Part shown: piece after piece, positions 36,815 to 45,270 of the stretch | Layout of the letters: each line of letters begins with the position of its first letter | Position numbering within the stretch: the stretch's first letter is position 1 | Position numbers and translations under genes: made by a program | Notes under the pieces: model-generated | What the model saw: only the letters and a program-made list of their open reading frames with translations | Databases searched by the model: none | Told to the model about the DNA's origin: nothing | Origin: Betaproteobacteria bacterium | GTDB taxonomy: Bacteria > Pseudomonadota > Gammaproteobacteria > Burkholderiales > Burkholderiaceae_A | NCBI GenBank assembly: GCA_016868305.1 | Contig: VGHK01000014.1 | Location: 1 to 52,754, forward strand | Direction of reading: 5' to 3' | Length of the DNA stretch: 52,754 bases

Positions 36815-36922
36815 CCACGCCTGCCCACCCTAGAAAACATCGTAAATAGAAATCTGCTGATGAGCAGTGTATCTTCCGTTGCCCCCAGCGGGCTTTATGG
36901 TCAGATCCTACTTTCGGGCAGA

Positions 36923-37108
36923 ATGGCGATGAATCGTAATCCCATGACCTCAGGCCCTTTCAAAGGTAACAAGACCTCTCTCCCGACCAAGCCATGTCAG
37001 GCCTGCGGGCGCCCCATGACCTGGCGCAAGCGCTGGGCGAAGAACTGGGAACAGGTAAAGTTCTGCTCAGACCGTTGCCGGGCAAGCAGAAAGAGTGAGC
37101 GAACTTAG
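36923..37108 (+). CDS. DUF2256 family small zinc-ribbon protein
   Basis: A short gene of 61 residues. The motif LPTKPCQACGRPMTWRKRW followed by VKFCSDRCRASR is the whole DUF2256 domain; cysteines C25, C28, C48 and C52 form a four-cysteine zinc site. The start may be ATG 36923 or ATG 36929. The family is often found beside photolyase-type genes elsewhere, but here it lies between a histidine kinase (divergent) and ettA. The function is unknown. Confidence 0.88.
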   Translation: MAMNRNPMTSGPFKGNKTSLPTKPCQACGRPMTWRKRWAKNWEQVKFCSDRCRASRKSERT

Positions 37109-37176
37109 TGTTGGCCGCCCTGCACCACCCGTAACGCGAGCAAAGTAAAAAAACGCACCAGATAAGGATTCCTCCC

Positions 37177-38841
37177 ATGGCTCAGTATGTAATGTCGATG
37201 CTGCGTGTCAGCAAGGTTGTTCCGCCCAAGCGACAGATCATCAAAGATATCTCCTTGTCCTTTTTTCCCGGCGCTAAGATTGGACTGCTCGGGCTCAATG
37301 GTTCCGGAAAGTCCACGGTGCTCAAGATCATGGCCGGGGCCGACAAGGAATATGACGGCGAGGTGCAACACCTTCCTGGCATCTCTATTGGCTACCTGCC
37401 GCAAGAGCCCGCGATTGATCCTGAGATCTCGGTACGCGATGCTGTGGCAGCTGGCCTCGGCGCGGTGTCGTCTGCCCAGCAGCGGCTCGAGGAAATCTAT
37501 GCCGCCTATGCAGAGCCCGATGCAGACTTCGACAAGCTCGCCGAGGAACAGGCTCGTCTTGAGTCGATCATTGCCGCCTCCGGCCCCGATGCGGAAACCC
37601 AGATGGAAATCGCCGCCGATGCCCTACGACTGCCCCCCTGGGAGGCCAAGATTGCCCATCTCTCGGGAGGCGAAAAACGCCGCGTGGCCCTATGCACGCT
37701 GCTGCTGTCTAAGCCCGACATGCTGCTTCTCGATGAGCCCACCAACCATTTGGATGCCGAATCGGTAGACTGGCTTGAGCAGTTCCTCACGCGTTTCCCG
37801 GGAACCGTCGTAGCCGTTACCCATGACCGCTACTTTCTGGACAACGCTGCGCAATGGATTCTCGAACTAGACCGCGGCCATGGCATTCCCTGGAAAGGGA
37901 ACTACTCGAGCTGGCTTGCGCAGAAGGACGAGCGGCTCGCCCAAGAGAACAAACAGGTTGATGCGCACATGCGCGCCATGAAGCAGGAGCTTGAGTGGGT
38001 TCGGCAGAACCCCAAGGCAAGACAGGCTAAGTCTAAGGCGCGGCTTGCCCGGTTCGAAGAGCTCAACAGTCTCGAATACCAGAAACGCAACGAGACCCAA
38101 GAGATATTCATTCCCCCAGGGGAGCGACTTGGTGATCAGGTGATTACGTTTTCAGAGGTATCGAAATCTTTTGGAGACCGCCTCTTAATCGATCAGCTGT
38201 CCTTCTCGATTCCACCGGGTGCCATTGTCGGAATCATTGGCCCCAACGGTGCCGGTAAATCCACCCTCTTTAAGATGATCCAGGGTCGCGAGAAACCCGA
38301 TGCGGGCACCATCGAAATCGGTCAGACCGTAAAGATCGCGGCCGTAGACCAGTCACGCGAGGGGCTTGAAGACGGCAGAACGGTATTTGACGCTATTGCA
38401 GATGGCGCCGATATTCTTACGGTTGGCCGGTTCGAAATGCCTGCCCGCGCCTATCTGGGGCGATTTAACTTCAAGGGCGCAGACCAGGGCAAGGTGGTCG
38501 GCAACCTCTCTGGGGGAGAACGCGGGCGGCTGCACCTGGCCAAGACCCTGATTCAGGGGGGAAATGTGTTGCTGCTCGATGAGCCTTCAAACGACCTGGA
38601 TGTCGAAACCCTTCGGGCACTCGAAGACGCCCTGCTGGAATTTGCCGGATGCGTGCTCGTTATCTCTCACGATCGCTGGTTTCTTGACCGGATCGCCACC
38701 CATATCCTGGCCTGCGAGGGCGACTCTCACTGGGAGTTTTTTACCGGAAATTATCAGGAATACGAGGAAGACAAAAGGCGCCGCCTCGGCGAGGAAGGCG
38801 CCAAGCCGAGGCGGATTCGCTATAAGCCGGTAACGCGATGA
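37177..38841 (+). CDS. ettA: Energy-dependent translational throttle protein EttA (ABC-F)
   Basis: Cytosolic ABC-F ATPase that binds the ribosomal E site and couples early elongation to the ATP/ADP ratio. It has 554 residues, as in E. coli. The start MAQYVMSMLRVSKVVPPKR is diagnostic. Walker A motifs are GLNGSGKST (39-47) and GPNGAGKST; signatures are LSGGEKRRVAL and LSGGERGRLHL. The arm and P-site tether region lies at about 240-310 (LAQENKQVDAHMRAMKQELEW and following basic residues). AAGGA lies about 7 bases before the ATG. It is convergent with htpX; only 27 bases separate the stops. Confidence 0.97.
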   Translation: MAQYVMSMLRVSKVVPPKRQIIKDISLSFFPGAKIGLLGLNGSGKSTVLKIMAGADKEYDGEVQHLPGISIGYLPQEPAIDPEISVRDAVAAGLGAVSSAQQRLEEIYAAYAEPDADFDKLAEEQARLESIIAASGPDAETQMEIAADALRLPPWEAKIAHLSGGEKRRVALCTLLLSKPDMLLLDEPTNHLDAESVDWLEQFLTRFPGTVVAVTHDRYFLDNAAQWILELDRGHGIPWKGNYSSWLAQKDERLAQENKQVDAHMRAMKQELEWVRQNPKARQAKSKARLARFEELNSLEYQKRNETQEIFIPPGERLGDQVITFSEVSKSFGDRLLIDQLSFSIPPGAIVGIIGPNGAGKSTLFKMIQGREKPDAGTIEIGQTVKIAAVDQSREGLEDGRTVFDAIADGADILTVGRFEMPARAYLGRFNFKGADQGKVVGNLSGGERGRLHLAKTLIQGGNVLLLDEPSNDLDVETLRALEDALLEFAGCVLVISHDRWFLDRIATHILACEGDSHWEFFTGNYQEYEEDKRRRLGEEGAKPRRIRYKPVTR

Positions 38842-38868
38842 TCGATACTGCGATGACCCAGCCGTTCT

Positions 38869-39753
38869 TTACTGCATGCTCCTGAGCGCCTGAATCCGCT
38901 CATCAAGCGGGGGATGGCTCATGAACAGGCGCTTAAAGCCATGGCCCATGCCCCCGCTAATGCCAAAGGCCTCGAGCTGCTCCGGCAGGTGGGGCTGCTT
39001 AATGGAAGCCTGCAGGCGCTCAAGCGCGGCAATCATCTTCTGGCGACTGGCCAGGGCGGCGCCCCCCGCATCAGCCCGGTACTCGCGAATCCGGCTAAAC
39101 CACATAACAATGGCGCTTGCAAGAATGCCAAGTACGATCTGGGCGATGATCGCGGTGACCCAGTAGGCAGGCCCGTGGCCACTTTCGGTTTTAAAGACTA
39201 CCCGGTCAATAAAGTGGCCTAACACCCGAGACAAGAAGAAGACAAAAGTGTTCACCACGCCCTGGATGAGCGCCAGGGTGATCATGTCACCGTTGGCTAC
39301 GTGGCTCACCTCGTGGGCGAGCACGGCTTCCACCTCATCGCGGGTCATTCCCTGAAGCAGACCCGTACTAACAGCAACAAGGGCATCGTTTCGGAACATG
39401 CCGGTGGCAAAGGCATTGAGATCGGGAGACTCATAGATGGCCACCTCGGGCATACCGATACCTGCCTGCTGTGCCTGACGCTCAACCGTGCGTACCAGCC
39501 ATTGCTCAAGCTCGGTGCGCGGCTGGTTAATCACCTGGGCATTGGTCATCTGCTTGGCCATGAATTTGGACATGGCCAGAGACACCAATGAGCCGGTCAT
39601 TCCCACCACGGCCGATAAGACCAGAAGCGCGCCAAGGTCGAGCCCCACCCCCGCCTCGTCCAGCACATTGCCGATTCCAAAGACGGAGATAATGATGGAC
39701 AGCACCAGCATGACTGCCAGGTTTGTCAGGAGAAAGAGAAAAATACGCTTCAT
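38869..39753 (-). CDS. htpX: Membrane protease HtpX
   Basis: Zinc metalloprotease of the inner membrane that degrades misfolded membrane proteins together with FtsH. It has 294 residues. The zinc motif HEVSH is at H147, E148 and H151 ([12 protein letters not shown]), the third ligand is expected in the [19 protein letters not shown] region. The N-terminal pair of helices ([23 protein letters not shown]) and [11 protein letters not shown] are typical. The C-terminal [12 protein letters not shown] is the normal end. A consensus heat-shock promoter lies upstream at 39830-39858. GAGTCGACTC, a 10-bp palindrome, sits just before the ATG and may affect initiation. Confidence 0.97.
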   Translation of the reverse strand: MKRIFLFLLTNLAVMLVLSIIISVFGIGNVLDEAGVGLDLGALLVLSAVVGMTGSLVSLAMSKFMAKQMTNAQVINQPRTELEQWLVRTVERQAQQAGIGMPEVAIYESPDLNAFATGMFRNDALVAVSTGLLQGMTRDEVEAVLAHEVSHVANGDMITLALIQGVVNTFVFFLSRVLGHFIDRVVFKTESGHGPAYWVTAIIAQIVLGILASAIVMWFSRIREYRADAGGAALASRQKMIAALERLQASIKQPHLPEQLEAFGISGGMGHGFKRLFMSHPPLDERIQALRSMQ

Positions 39754-39829
39754 AGAGTCGACTCACAAATAAAAGGGCGTTGAGACGGAAAGAAAAGAGG
39801 GAGAACCGCTAGCTGACCACAGTGGCCTT

Positions 39830-39858
39830 AGATGGGGACACGGGCCAAAAGTTTCAAG
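39830..39858 (-). promoter_or_regulatory. Heat-shock (RpoH/sigma-32) promoter of htpX
   Basis: On the minus strand the -35 is CTTGAAA (39852-39858), the spacer is 14 bases, and the -10 is CCCCATCT (39830-39837). This equals the sigma-32 consensus CTTGAAA-N(11-16)-CCCCATNT with no mismatch. The predicted transcription start is about 70 bases before the htpX ATG. htpX is a heat-shock gene in E. coli, which supports the call. Confidence 0.85.
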
Positions 39859-39925
39859 GCTATGTCGTCTCTTTGCCTTCTGAAATAAGTATCATTCTAG
39901 AACGGGCACAGGAGGAAAGACCGTA

Positions 39926-40132
39926 ATGTCGCCGATGCTGCAACGACTGGCCCAGCTAAACTGGACCCTGTTAGCTATTCTCGCGATCGGTGAGGCCAGC
40001 CTCGTAGGAGGACTGGCGTGGATCTTTTGGGAGGAGGTATGGCCCTTGGTTTTTCTTGTCTGGTTTGGCGTCAGTATGCTGGCCTACGGGATAGTGAAGC
40101 ATATCTCAGGCAACCCGCCCCGTCCGGACTAG
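39926..40132 (+). CDS. Small two-helix membrane protein, unknown
   Basis: It has 68 residues. Two hydrophobic helices are visible (LLAILAIGEASLVGGLAWIFW and WPLVFLVWFGVSMLAYGIV) with a short acidic turn EEVWP, and a C-terminal polar tail NPPRPD. AGGAGG lies about 9 bases before the ATG, so it is very likely translated. I do not recognise a family. It faces htpX across a 172-base divergent gap and its last 27 bases overlap the end of the VWA gene on the other strand. Confidence 0.7.
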   Translation: MSPMLQRLAQLNWTLLAILAIGEASLVGGLAWIFWEEVWPLVFLVWFGVSMLAYGIVKHISGNPPRPD

Positions 40133-41113
40133 GCTAAACGCCAACCCGCCCAGCAAAAAAACAAACGCTGCCAGCAGCAACAAGCCAGTGACTTCGGTTT
40201 GCTTGTGCTGGCGAAAGACAATGGTGCGGCCCATTGCCTCATAAATTCGGTGCAGCTCCGAGACACTGGCAGCGCTGAAGTATTCCGCCGAGGTCTCAGC
40301 CGCCACCCATTTCAAAATATCTTCCTCCAGCCGCACCCGCATGGACATGCCGGCGGCCTTCAGCAGAGCACCCTGTGTGGTTCCAACGCCAACGGTGTAG
40401 ATGCGTATGCCCTGCTGGGCTGCAAATCGCGCCATCGTGCGCACATCGGGGGGCATATTGTCTGCCCCGTCCGACAGCAGCACGATTGCAAGGTCGTCGC
40501 GCTTAGCAACGGGCGAGAGCGGCAGGTCAGCCTCCTTAAAGGTTCCATCCAGAATGGCCTGCAGTGGCACACTTCCGGGAGGTAGTAACGCAGACATACC
40601 CACCGCTATGCCGGCGCCAAGCGCCGAACCCTGCTGAAGTGCAATTCCGTCGAGTACGGTGAACAGGGCATCGCGATTGGTAGTGGGCATCTGAGAGATC
40701 GTCGCCGTTGCTGCCACAGTGACCAGGCCCAGCTTCATCTGGGGGGGCTGCCGAGAGATAAACCTGCGAATTGCCTCCGAGGCCGCTTCAATTCGGTTTG
40801 GCGCCACATCATCGGCGCGCATGCTGCCCGAGATATCCAGCACCAGCATCACGGCATCCACCCGTTGCGGGAGCATCACCACTGCCTGCGGCCTGGCCGC
40901 GGCCAGTATGAGTATTCCAAGCCCGACAATCACAAGTGAAAAGGGCAGATGCGGCCAACGACTTCGCGGTACTGCTTGCATGCGCCAGAACCCTTTCGGA
41001 TTACTCGGATCTTGGCGGATGCGACGGGCCCGGTAGAACAACCAGGCCAGAGGCAGAATTACGAGCAGCCAGAGCATCTGCGGCCACAGCCAGGAAATTT
41101 CCCCCAGCCTCAT
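40106..41113 (-). CDS. VWA-domain membrane protein (BatA-like)
   Basis: It has 335 residues: two N-terminal helices (about 10-27 and 57-73), a periplasmic von Willebrand A domain, and a C-terminal helix (GLLLLAAFVFLLGGLAFSLV). The metal-ion-dependent adhesion site is D93, S95, S97 in VLDISGSM, with the later acid in VLLSDGADN. Such proteins work with MoxR ATPases, probably as membrane chaperones or stress factors. Its ATG overlaps the DUF58 stop by four bases, so it is the third gene of moxR-DUF58-VWA. Its residues 93-97 fall at the same position as in the VWA protein at 44097, so the two are paralogues. Confidence 0.9.
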   Translation of the reverse strand: MRLGEISWLWPQMLWLLVILPLAWLFYRARRIRQDPSNPKGFWRMQAVPRSRWPHLPFSLVIVGLGILILAAARPQAVVMLPQRVDAVMLVLDISGSMRADDVAPNRIEAASEAIRRFISRQPPQMKLGLVTVAATATISQMPTTNRDALFTVLDGIALQQGSALGAGIAVGMSALLPPGSVPLQAILDGTFKEADLPLSPVAKRDDLAIVLLSDGADNMPPDVRTMARFAAQQGIRIYTVGVGTTQGALLKAAGMSMRVRLEEDILKWVAAETSAEYFSAASVSELHRIYEAMGRTIVFRQHKQTEVTGLLLLAAFVFLLGGLAFSLVRTGRVA

Positions 41114-42135
41114 GTTCTTGACTGATTTCTGACTGGCAAGTGCCTTCGCTTCTTTCGCAAAGATAGGTAGGTCACCAACTGCGGCGCAAGAGGAATGTTG
41201 GTTTGAATCCGGAGAAGATCGGCTCCCGCGCCACGGCAGATATCGGCAAGGGCCTTATCGCGGTCCGCGACAATCTGCTTGTACCGCGACCGAATCACGG
41301 GGTCACTGGTGTCAATCAGGCACTGTGACCCCGACTCGGAGTCTTCTACCGTAACCAGACCAATGTCTGGAATACTGCGCTCGACCGGATCAATAATCCG
41401 AACACAGAGCACCTCGTGACGATAGGCCAACTGCCGAAGCCAGTCTTCCCATCCTGGCGCGGCCAGAAAGTCTGACAAGACAATCACAAGGCTTCGGCGA
41501 CGAATCGCAGCACAGGCACGCCGTAGCATGGGCGCAAGCGGCGTTCCCCCTGTAGAACCCGCCTGATTTATTCGGCCAGAGTGGGCCGCCGAAGGCGCTC
41601 GCCCGGCATGCTCGCCAAAGAGCCGTGCCAGGCGCATCTGGTGTTGCTGCCCGGCACCGGGTGGCAGCATGACCGCGGGCGACGCCCCGTGACCATCATG
41701 GAACAAGGCGGCAAATCGATCAGCCTGGCGCACAAACAGGCTCGCAAGCATATCGGCACACTGCTGGGCAGCATAATGCTTCGGAACGCCAGTGGAGGAA
41801 AAAGCCATTGAGGCCGAGGTGTCGATAAGAAACCAGGCGGTCAGCTCACGTTCCTCATAAAAGGTTCGTACATGCAGGGTGCCTGTGCGGGCGGTTACAT
41901 TCCAGTCGATATGACGCACATCTTCCCCGGGGAGGTATTCCCGAATATCTGATAGCCGCATCCCCGGACCCTGCAACAGAGTCTCGTGGTCACCCTGCGA
42001 CAGGCCATCGAGCCTGCGCATAACAGGCCAGGCCAGTGACTGCGGCAGAAACCGTTTACCGGCTTGGGCAGCAGGCGCAGCCTGGACTGACTCTGGTGCT
42101 GCCGGCTGGCTAATGCGGCGCAGAAACCTGAACAT
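41110..42135 (-). CDS. DUF58 domain protein
   Basis: It has 341 residues and no membrane helix. The DUF58 signature is DIREYLPGEDVRHIDWNVTARTGTLHVRTF, followed by a VWA-like region with LIDTSASMAFSS. The family is a standard partner of MoxR ATPases. The start ATG 42135 lies 26 bases inside the end of the moxR gene and the stop overlaps the VWA gene, so all three are coupled. The C-terminus ends in a basic tail (LRKKRRHLPVRNQSRT). Confidence 0.9.
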   Translation of the reverse strand: MFRFLRRISQPAAPESVQAAPAAQAGKRFLPQSLAWPVMRRLDGLSQGDHETLLQGPGMRLSDIREYLPGEDVRHIDWNVTARTGTLHVRTFYEERELTAWFLIDTSASMAFSSTGVPKHYAAQQCADMLASLFVRQADRFAALFHDGHGASPAVMLPPGAGQQHQMRLARLFGEHAGRAPSAAHSGRINQAGSTGGTPLAPMLRRACAAIRRRSLVIVLSDFLAAPGWEDWLRQLAYRHEVLCVRIIDPVERSIPDIGLVTVEDSESGSQCLIDTSDPVIRSRYKQIVADRDKALADICRGAGADLLRIQTNIPLAPQLVTYLSLRKKRRHLPVRNQSRT

Positions 42136-43174
42136 GGCTATCGAAGGGCTTATCAGGGGCTGGTACGGCAGTCAAAACCTGTCGCACGATGTCGTCGGCG
42201 GTCACCCCCTCGGCGAGTGCATCGTAGGAGAGCACCAGACGATGGCGAAGCACGTCTGCGGCGATATCGGTCATGTCTTGGGGCAGCACGTAGCTGCGGC
42301 CGCGCAGAAAAGCCAGCGCCCGGGAGGCTTCCACCAGGCCAAGCGTTGCCCGAGGGCTGGCGCCAAAGCGCAGCAAGCGGCCCATATCGGCAAGGCCAAA
42401 CCGGGCTGGCTCGCGTGTCGCAGCAACCAGATGCACCGCATGCTGTATCAGCCGGGCATCCACCTGGCCCTCACGACAGTCGTCTTGTAGTTCTCTGAGT
42501 CGCACCATGTCGAGAACCGGAGCAGTCTGAATCGGGCGACCCGTAAAACGCTGCGCTATTGCAAACTCCTCTTCTTCGGTCGGGTAGCCAATAAGCACCT
42601 TCATCATAAACCGGTCCATCTGCGCTTCCGGAAGGGGATAGGTGCCTTCGGTCTCAATCGGGTTTTGTGTGGCCATCACGAGAAAGGGCTGTGGCACAAA
42701 GTGGGTCTGCCCCGAAATGGTTACCTGCCTTTCCTGCATGACCTCCAACAGGGCACTCTGCACCTTTGCGGGGGCACGGTTAATCTCATCGGCGAGCAGC
42801 AGGTTATTAAATACCGGGCCAAGTACGGTGCTGAACTCTGCCGTCTTTTGGTTAAAGATGCGCGTGCCTGTCATATCAGAAGGCAGAAGGTCTGGGGTGA
42901 ACTGCACCCGACCAAAACTTCCCTGCAATGCGCCTGCCAGGGTCTTTACCGTGAGGGTCTTCGCTAGGCCTGGTACCCCTTCGATCAGCAGATGACCCCG
43001 CGCCAAAAGCGCAACGAGAACGCGTTCGAGAAACCTGTCCTGCCCGACCACGACACGCTTTACCTCATAGAGAAGCCGCTCCATTAGGGCTGCGCTGTCT
43101 GCGATACGCTCGGCAGAGGGTGGGGCTGGGGCACTGGCGGCTGCACTGCCCCAGGAATCATTCGATACGGTCAT
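42110..43174 (-). CDS. MoxR-family AAA+ ATPase
   Basis: Cytosolic AAA+ chaperone with 354 residues. Walker A is GVPGLAKT (66-73), Walker B is LLLADEINRAP, sensor 1 lies in MATQNPIETEGTYPLPEAQMDRF, and the C-terminal lid includes GASPRATLGLVEASRALAFL. These are RavA/MoxR-type features. MoxR proteins help assemble or activate metal-dependent or secreted enzymes; the client here is not known. The start ATG 43174 is the first gene of the three-gene operon, 67 bases after the protease gene on the same strand. Confidence 0.94.
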   Translation of the reverse strand: MTVSNDSWGSAAASAPAPPSAERIADSAALMERLLYEVKRVVVGQDRFLERVLVALLARGHLLIEGVPGLAKTLTVKTLAGALQGSFGRVQFTPDLLPSDMTGTRIFNQKTAEFSTVLGPVFNNLLLADEINRAPAKVQSALLEVMQERQVTISGQTHFVPQPFLVMATQNPIETEGTYPLPEAQMDRFMMKVLIGYPTEEEEFAIAQRFTGRPIQTAPVLDMVRLRELQDDCREGQVDARLIQHAVHLVAATREPARFGLADMGRLLRFGASPRATLGLVEASRALAFLRGRSYVLPQDMTDIAADVLRHRLVLSYDALAEGVTADDIVRQVLTAVPAPDKPFDSHVQVSAPH

Positions 43175-43241
43175 CTGTCAGTCCTTTTACGAGATAAAAC
43201 ATGCCGCACAGGCTGGCTGCAAAGAGGGTTTCGGGTGGTGA

Positions 43242-44036
43242 TCAAAACGGTGGAATTCCCACACCGCCGGCGGCCGCCTCGATCGTTACCGCAAAACCAA
43301 TACCAATAAACGTGCCTGCTTTTGTGGGGTTCAAAATCGCCGTGACAATGCCGATCACCTCGCCCGCCATGTTCACAAGGGGGCCCCCTGAATTTCCAGG
43401 GTTGGCAGCCGCGTCGAACTGGATAAGCCCTGTCATCACGGGACGGTCATCCTGCGACCGAAACTCTCGGTTTAGGCCCGATACAACCCCCGAGGACACC
43501 GACATCGCCAGGCCAAACGGGAACCCCACCACCAGAACCTCAGTACCCGGAGATACCCGGGTACTCGATCCCATCACAGCCGGCTCCAGGTCGTCCGGAA
43601 TGCGCTGGGGTCGCAGAAGAGCCAGGTCTTGCGCCGGCATCACGGCAATCACAGAAGCCGCCGACTGCATACCATTGGAAAAGACCACCTCAAGGCGCTC
43701 CATGCCTCGAATAACATGGAAGTTTGTCAACAGCGTGCCGTCATCGACAATCACCACACCAGTGCCCGCGCCAATCTCTTTTTCCGGTTCCTTAGGGCGT
43801 TTGGGATCGCGGCCAAATCCCCTTACCCGAACAACGGCTGGAATGATCTTTTCTGCTGCACTTGCTGAACGCGAGGGAAGATCGGTATCCTGCAATACGC
43901 GCATCACTGCGGCATCAATATCACGCTGGCTGACAGGCGTTGGCTTTTCTGAAAACAAAAATACCGCCAAGACCACGAGTCCAATGCACAGCGATACGAT
44001 GCTGATGATCCAGTGCGCCAAGGGGTTGTGCCTCAT
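43242..44036 (-). CDS. S1C trypsin-like serine protease without PDZ domain
   Basis: It has 264 residues: one N-terminal membrane anchor (WIISIVSLCIGLVVLAVFLF, 9-28), a 35-residue linker, and a complete HtrA-like protease domain. The triad is H107 (TNFHVIRG), D137 (AQDLALL) and S216 (NPGNSGGPL). The protein ends about 20 residues after GIGFAVTIE, so the PDZ domain of DegP/DegS is absent. It may be a constitutively active periplasmic protease or depend on other regulators. It lies just upstream of moxR and is divergent from a VWA gene with 60 bases between starts. Confidence 0.9.
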   Translation of the reverse strand: MRHNPLAHWIISIVSLCIGLVVLAVFLFSEKPTPVSQRDIDAAVMRVLQDTDLPSRSASAAEKIIPAVVRVRGFGRDPKRPKEPEKEIGAGTGVVIVDDGTLLTNFHVIRGMERLEVVFSNGMQSAASVIAVMPAQDLALLRPQRIPDDLEPAVMGSSTRVSPGTEVLVVGFPFGLAMSVSSGVVSGLNREFRSQDDRPVMTGLIQFDAAANPGNSGGPLVNMAGEVIGIVTAILNPTKAGTFIGIGFAVTIEAAAGGVGIPPF

Positions 44037-44096
44037 GCAGCAAACTTAACACAGCATCTTTGTCAATGGCAGGATAGTTCACGGGAGACTCTTTCA

Positions 44097-45149
44097 ATGC
44101 GGTTCTTTTGGCCCGATATGCTCTGGTCTCTGCTGCTGGTGCCGCTTTTGGTTGGAGGGTATATCTGGCTGCAAAGGCGGCGGGTGAGGAACGCGGTTCT
44201 GTCCTCCGAAATCTCTGCGCTAGTGCTTGCGCAGTCTGGGCGTCGGTCATGGCGAAGGCACGTTCCACCCGGCCTGTGTCTTGCGGCTCTCACCTGCGCA
44301 CTGATCGGCACTGCAGGACCCAACGCCCGGATTGTGCTTCCCGCAGACTATATGACCCTTATTCTGGCCATGGATGTCTCCCGCAGCATGCTGGCAGAGG
44401 ACGTTCCTCCAAATCGCATAAAGGCCAGCCAGGAGGCGGTCAAGGAGTTCGTCAAGGGGCTTCCCTCCAGTGTCCGACTCGGCCTGATTACCTTTGCAGG
44501 CACCGCCCAGCGGGCGCATGTCATCACCGATAACCGGCAAGAGATTTATGAGGCTATCGACCGGTTTCAGTTACAGCGGGGAACCGCAACCGGAAGCGGG
44601 CTTTTATTGTCGCTCGATATGCTGATGCCCGAGGCTGGAATTGACCTTGAGGCATCGGTCTACCGCTGGAACACCTACCCGGGCGGCCCATCCGTATCGG
44701 CATCGACTGCATTGGAAAACGCCGTACCACCAGGTTCCTATCGAAATGGTGCGATCGTCCTGCTGTCCGACGGCAGAAGAACCACCGGACCAGATCCCCT
44801 GGAGGCCGCGCGGCTTGCGGCCCGCCTCGGGGTGCGAGTACATACAGTGGCATTCGGTACCCCAGAGGGCTTTATTCCTGGCTTTGAGGGGTTTTCTTTT
44901 TATGCGCGGGTGGATGAAGAAACGCTACGACAGATGGCACAGATTACACAGGGCGAGTTCTTTAGAGCGTCTAACGCCAATGACCTGCAGGGAATCTACG
45001 CCCATCTGGCCAGCAAGATTCGGCTGGAACGCCAGGATACCCAGGTAAGTGCGCTATTTGGGCTGAGCGCGCTCGTACTCATGCTTGCCGCGGTGGGCCT
45101 GTCGCTTACCTGGTTTCGGGTTGGCGCTACCAGAGTTGAATTACGGTGA
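44097..45149 (+). CDS. VWA-domain membrane protein (BatB-like), divergent copy
   Basis: From ATG 44097 (GGGAG about 9 bases before it) it has 350 residues. The layout is that of the VWA protein at 40106: N-terminal helices, a VWA domain with D93, S95, S97 (AMDVSRSM), a later VLLSDG acid, and a C-terminal helix (FGLSALVLMLAAVGLSLTWF). The frame is open upstream to 44013, but that part overlaps the protease N-terminus. The stop codon TGA at 45147-45149 lies inside a long palindromic repeat (45139-45197), so the C-terminal residues ELR come from the repeat; the original end may have been different. Confidence 0.88.
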   Translation: MRFFWPDMLWSLLLVPLLVGGYIWLQRRRVRNAVLSSEISALVLAQSGRRSWRRHVPPGLCLAALTCALIGTAGPNARIVLPADYMTLILAMDVSRSMLAEDVPPNRIKASQEAVKEFVKGLPSSVRLGLITFAGTAQRAHVITDNRQEIYEAIDRFQLQRGTATGSGLLLSLDMLMPEAGIDLEASVYRWNTYPGGPSVSASTALENAVPPGSYRNGAIVLLSDGRRTTGPDPLEAARLAARLGVRVHTVAFGTPEGFIPGFEGFSFYARVDEETLRQMAQITQGEFFRASNANDLQGIYAHLASKIRLERQDTQVSALFGLSALVLMLAAVGLSLTWFRVGATRVELR

Positions 45150-45240
45150 CAGTTTACTTAATTCCCGTTGGGAATTAAGTAAACTGTCACCGTAATTAAG
45201 TAAACTGTCACCGTAATTACGTAATTCCTCCGTAATTCCC
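45139..45240. repeat. Long perfect palindrome with flanking direct copies
   Basis: Left arm 45139-45166 and right arm 45170-45197 are perfect 28-base inverted repeats around a 3-base loop (GTT). The core of the right arm, 25 bases from 45173, is repeated exactly at 45194-45218, so the copies overlap by four bases (period 21). The heptamer CGTAATT recurs at 45191, 45212, 45220 and 45231. The left arm contains the stop codon of the upstream VWA gene. The motif GTGACAGTTTACTTAATT recalls from memory REP-like elements beside Y1-type transposase genes, but no transposase is present here. It may act as a bidirectional terminator or attenuator as well. Confidence 0.85.
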
Positions 45241-45270
45241 GCAACGCCAATAAAGCGGAAACAAACGGCC

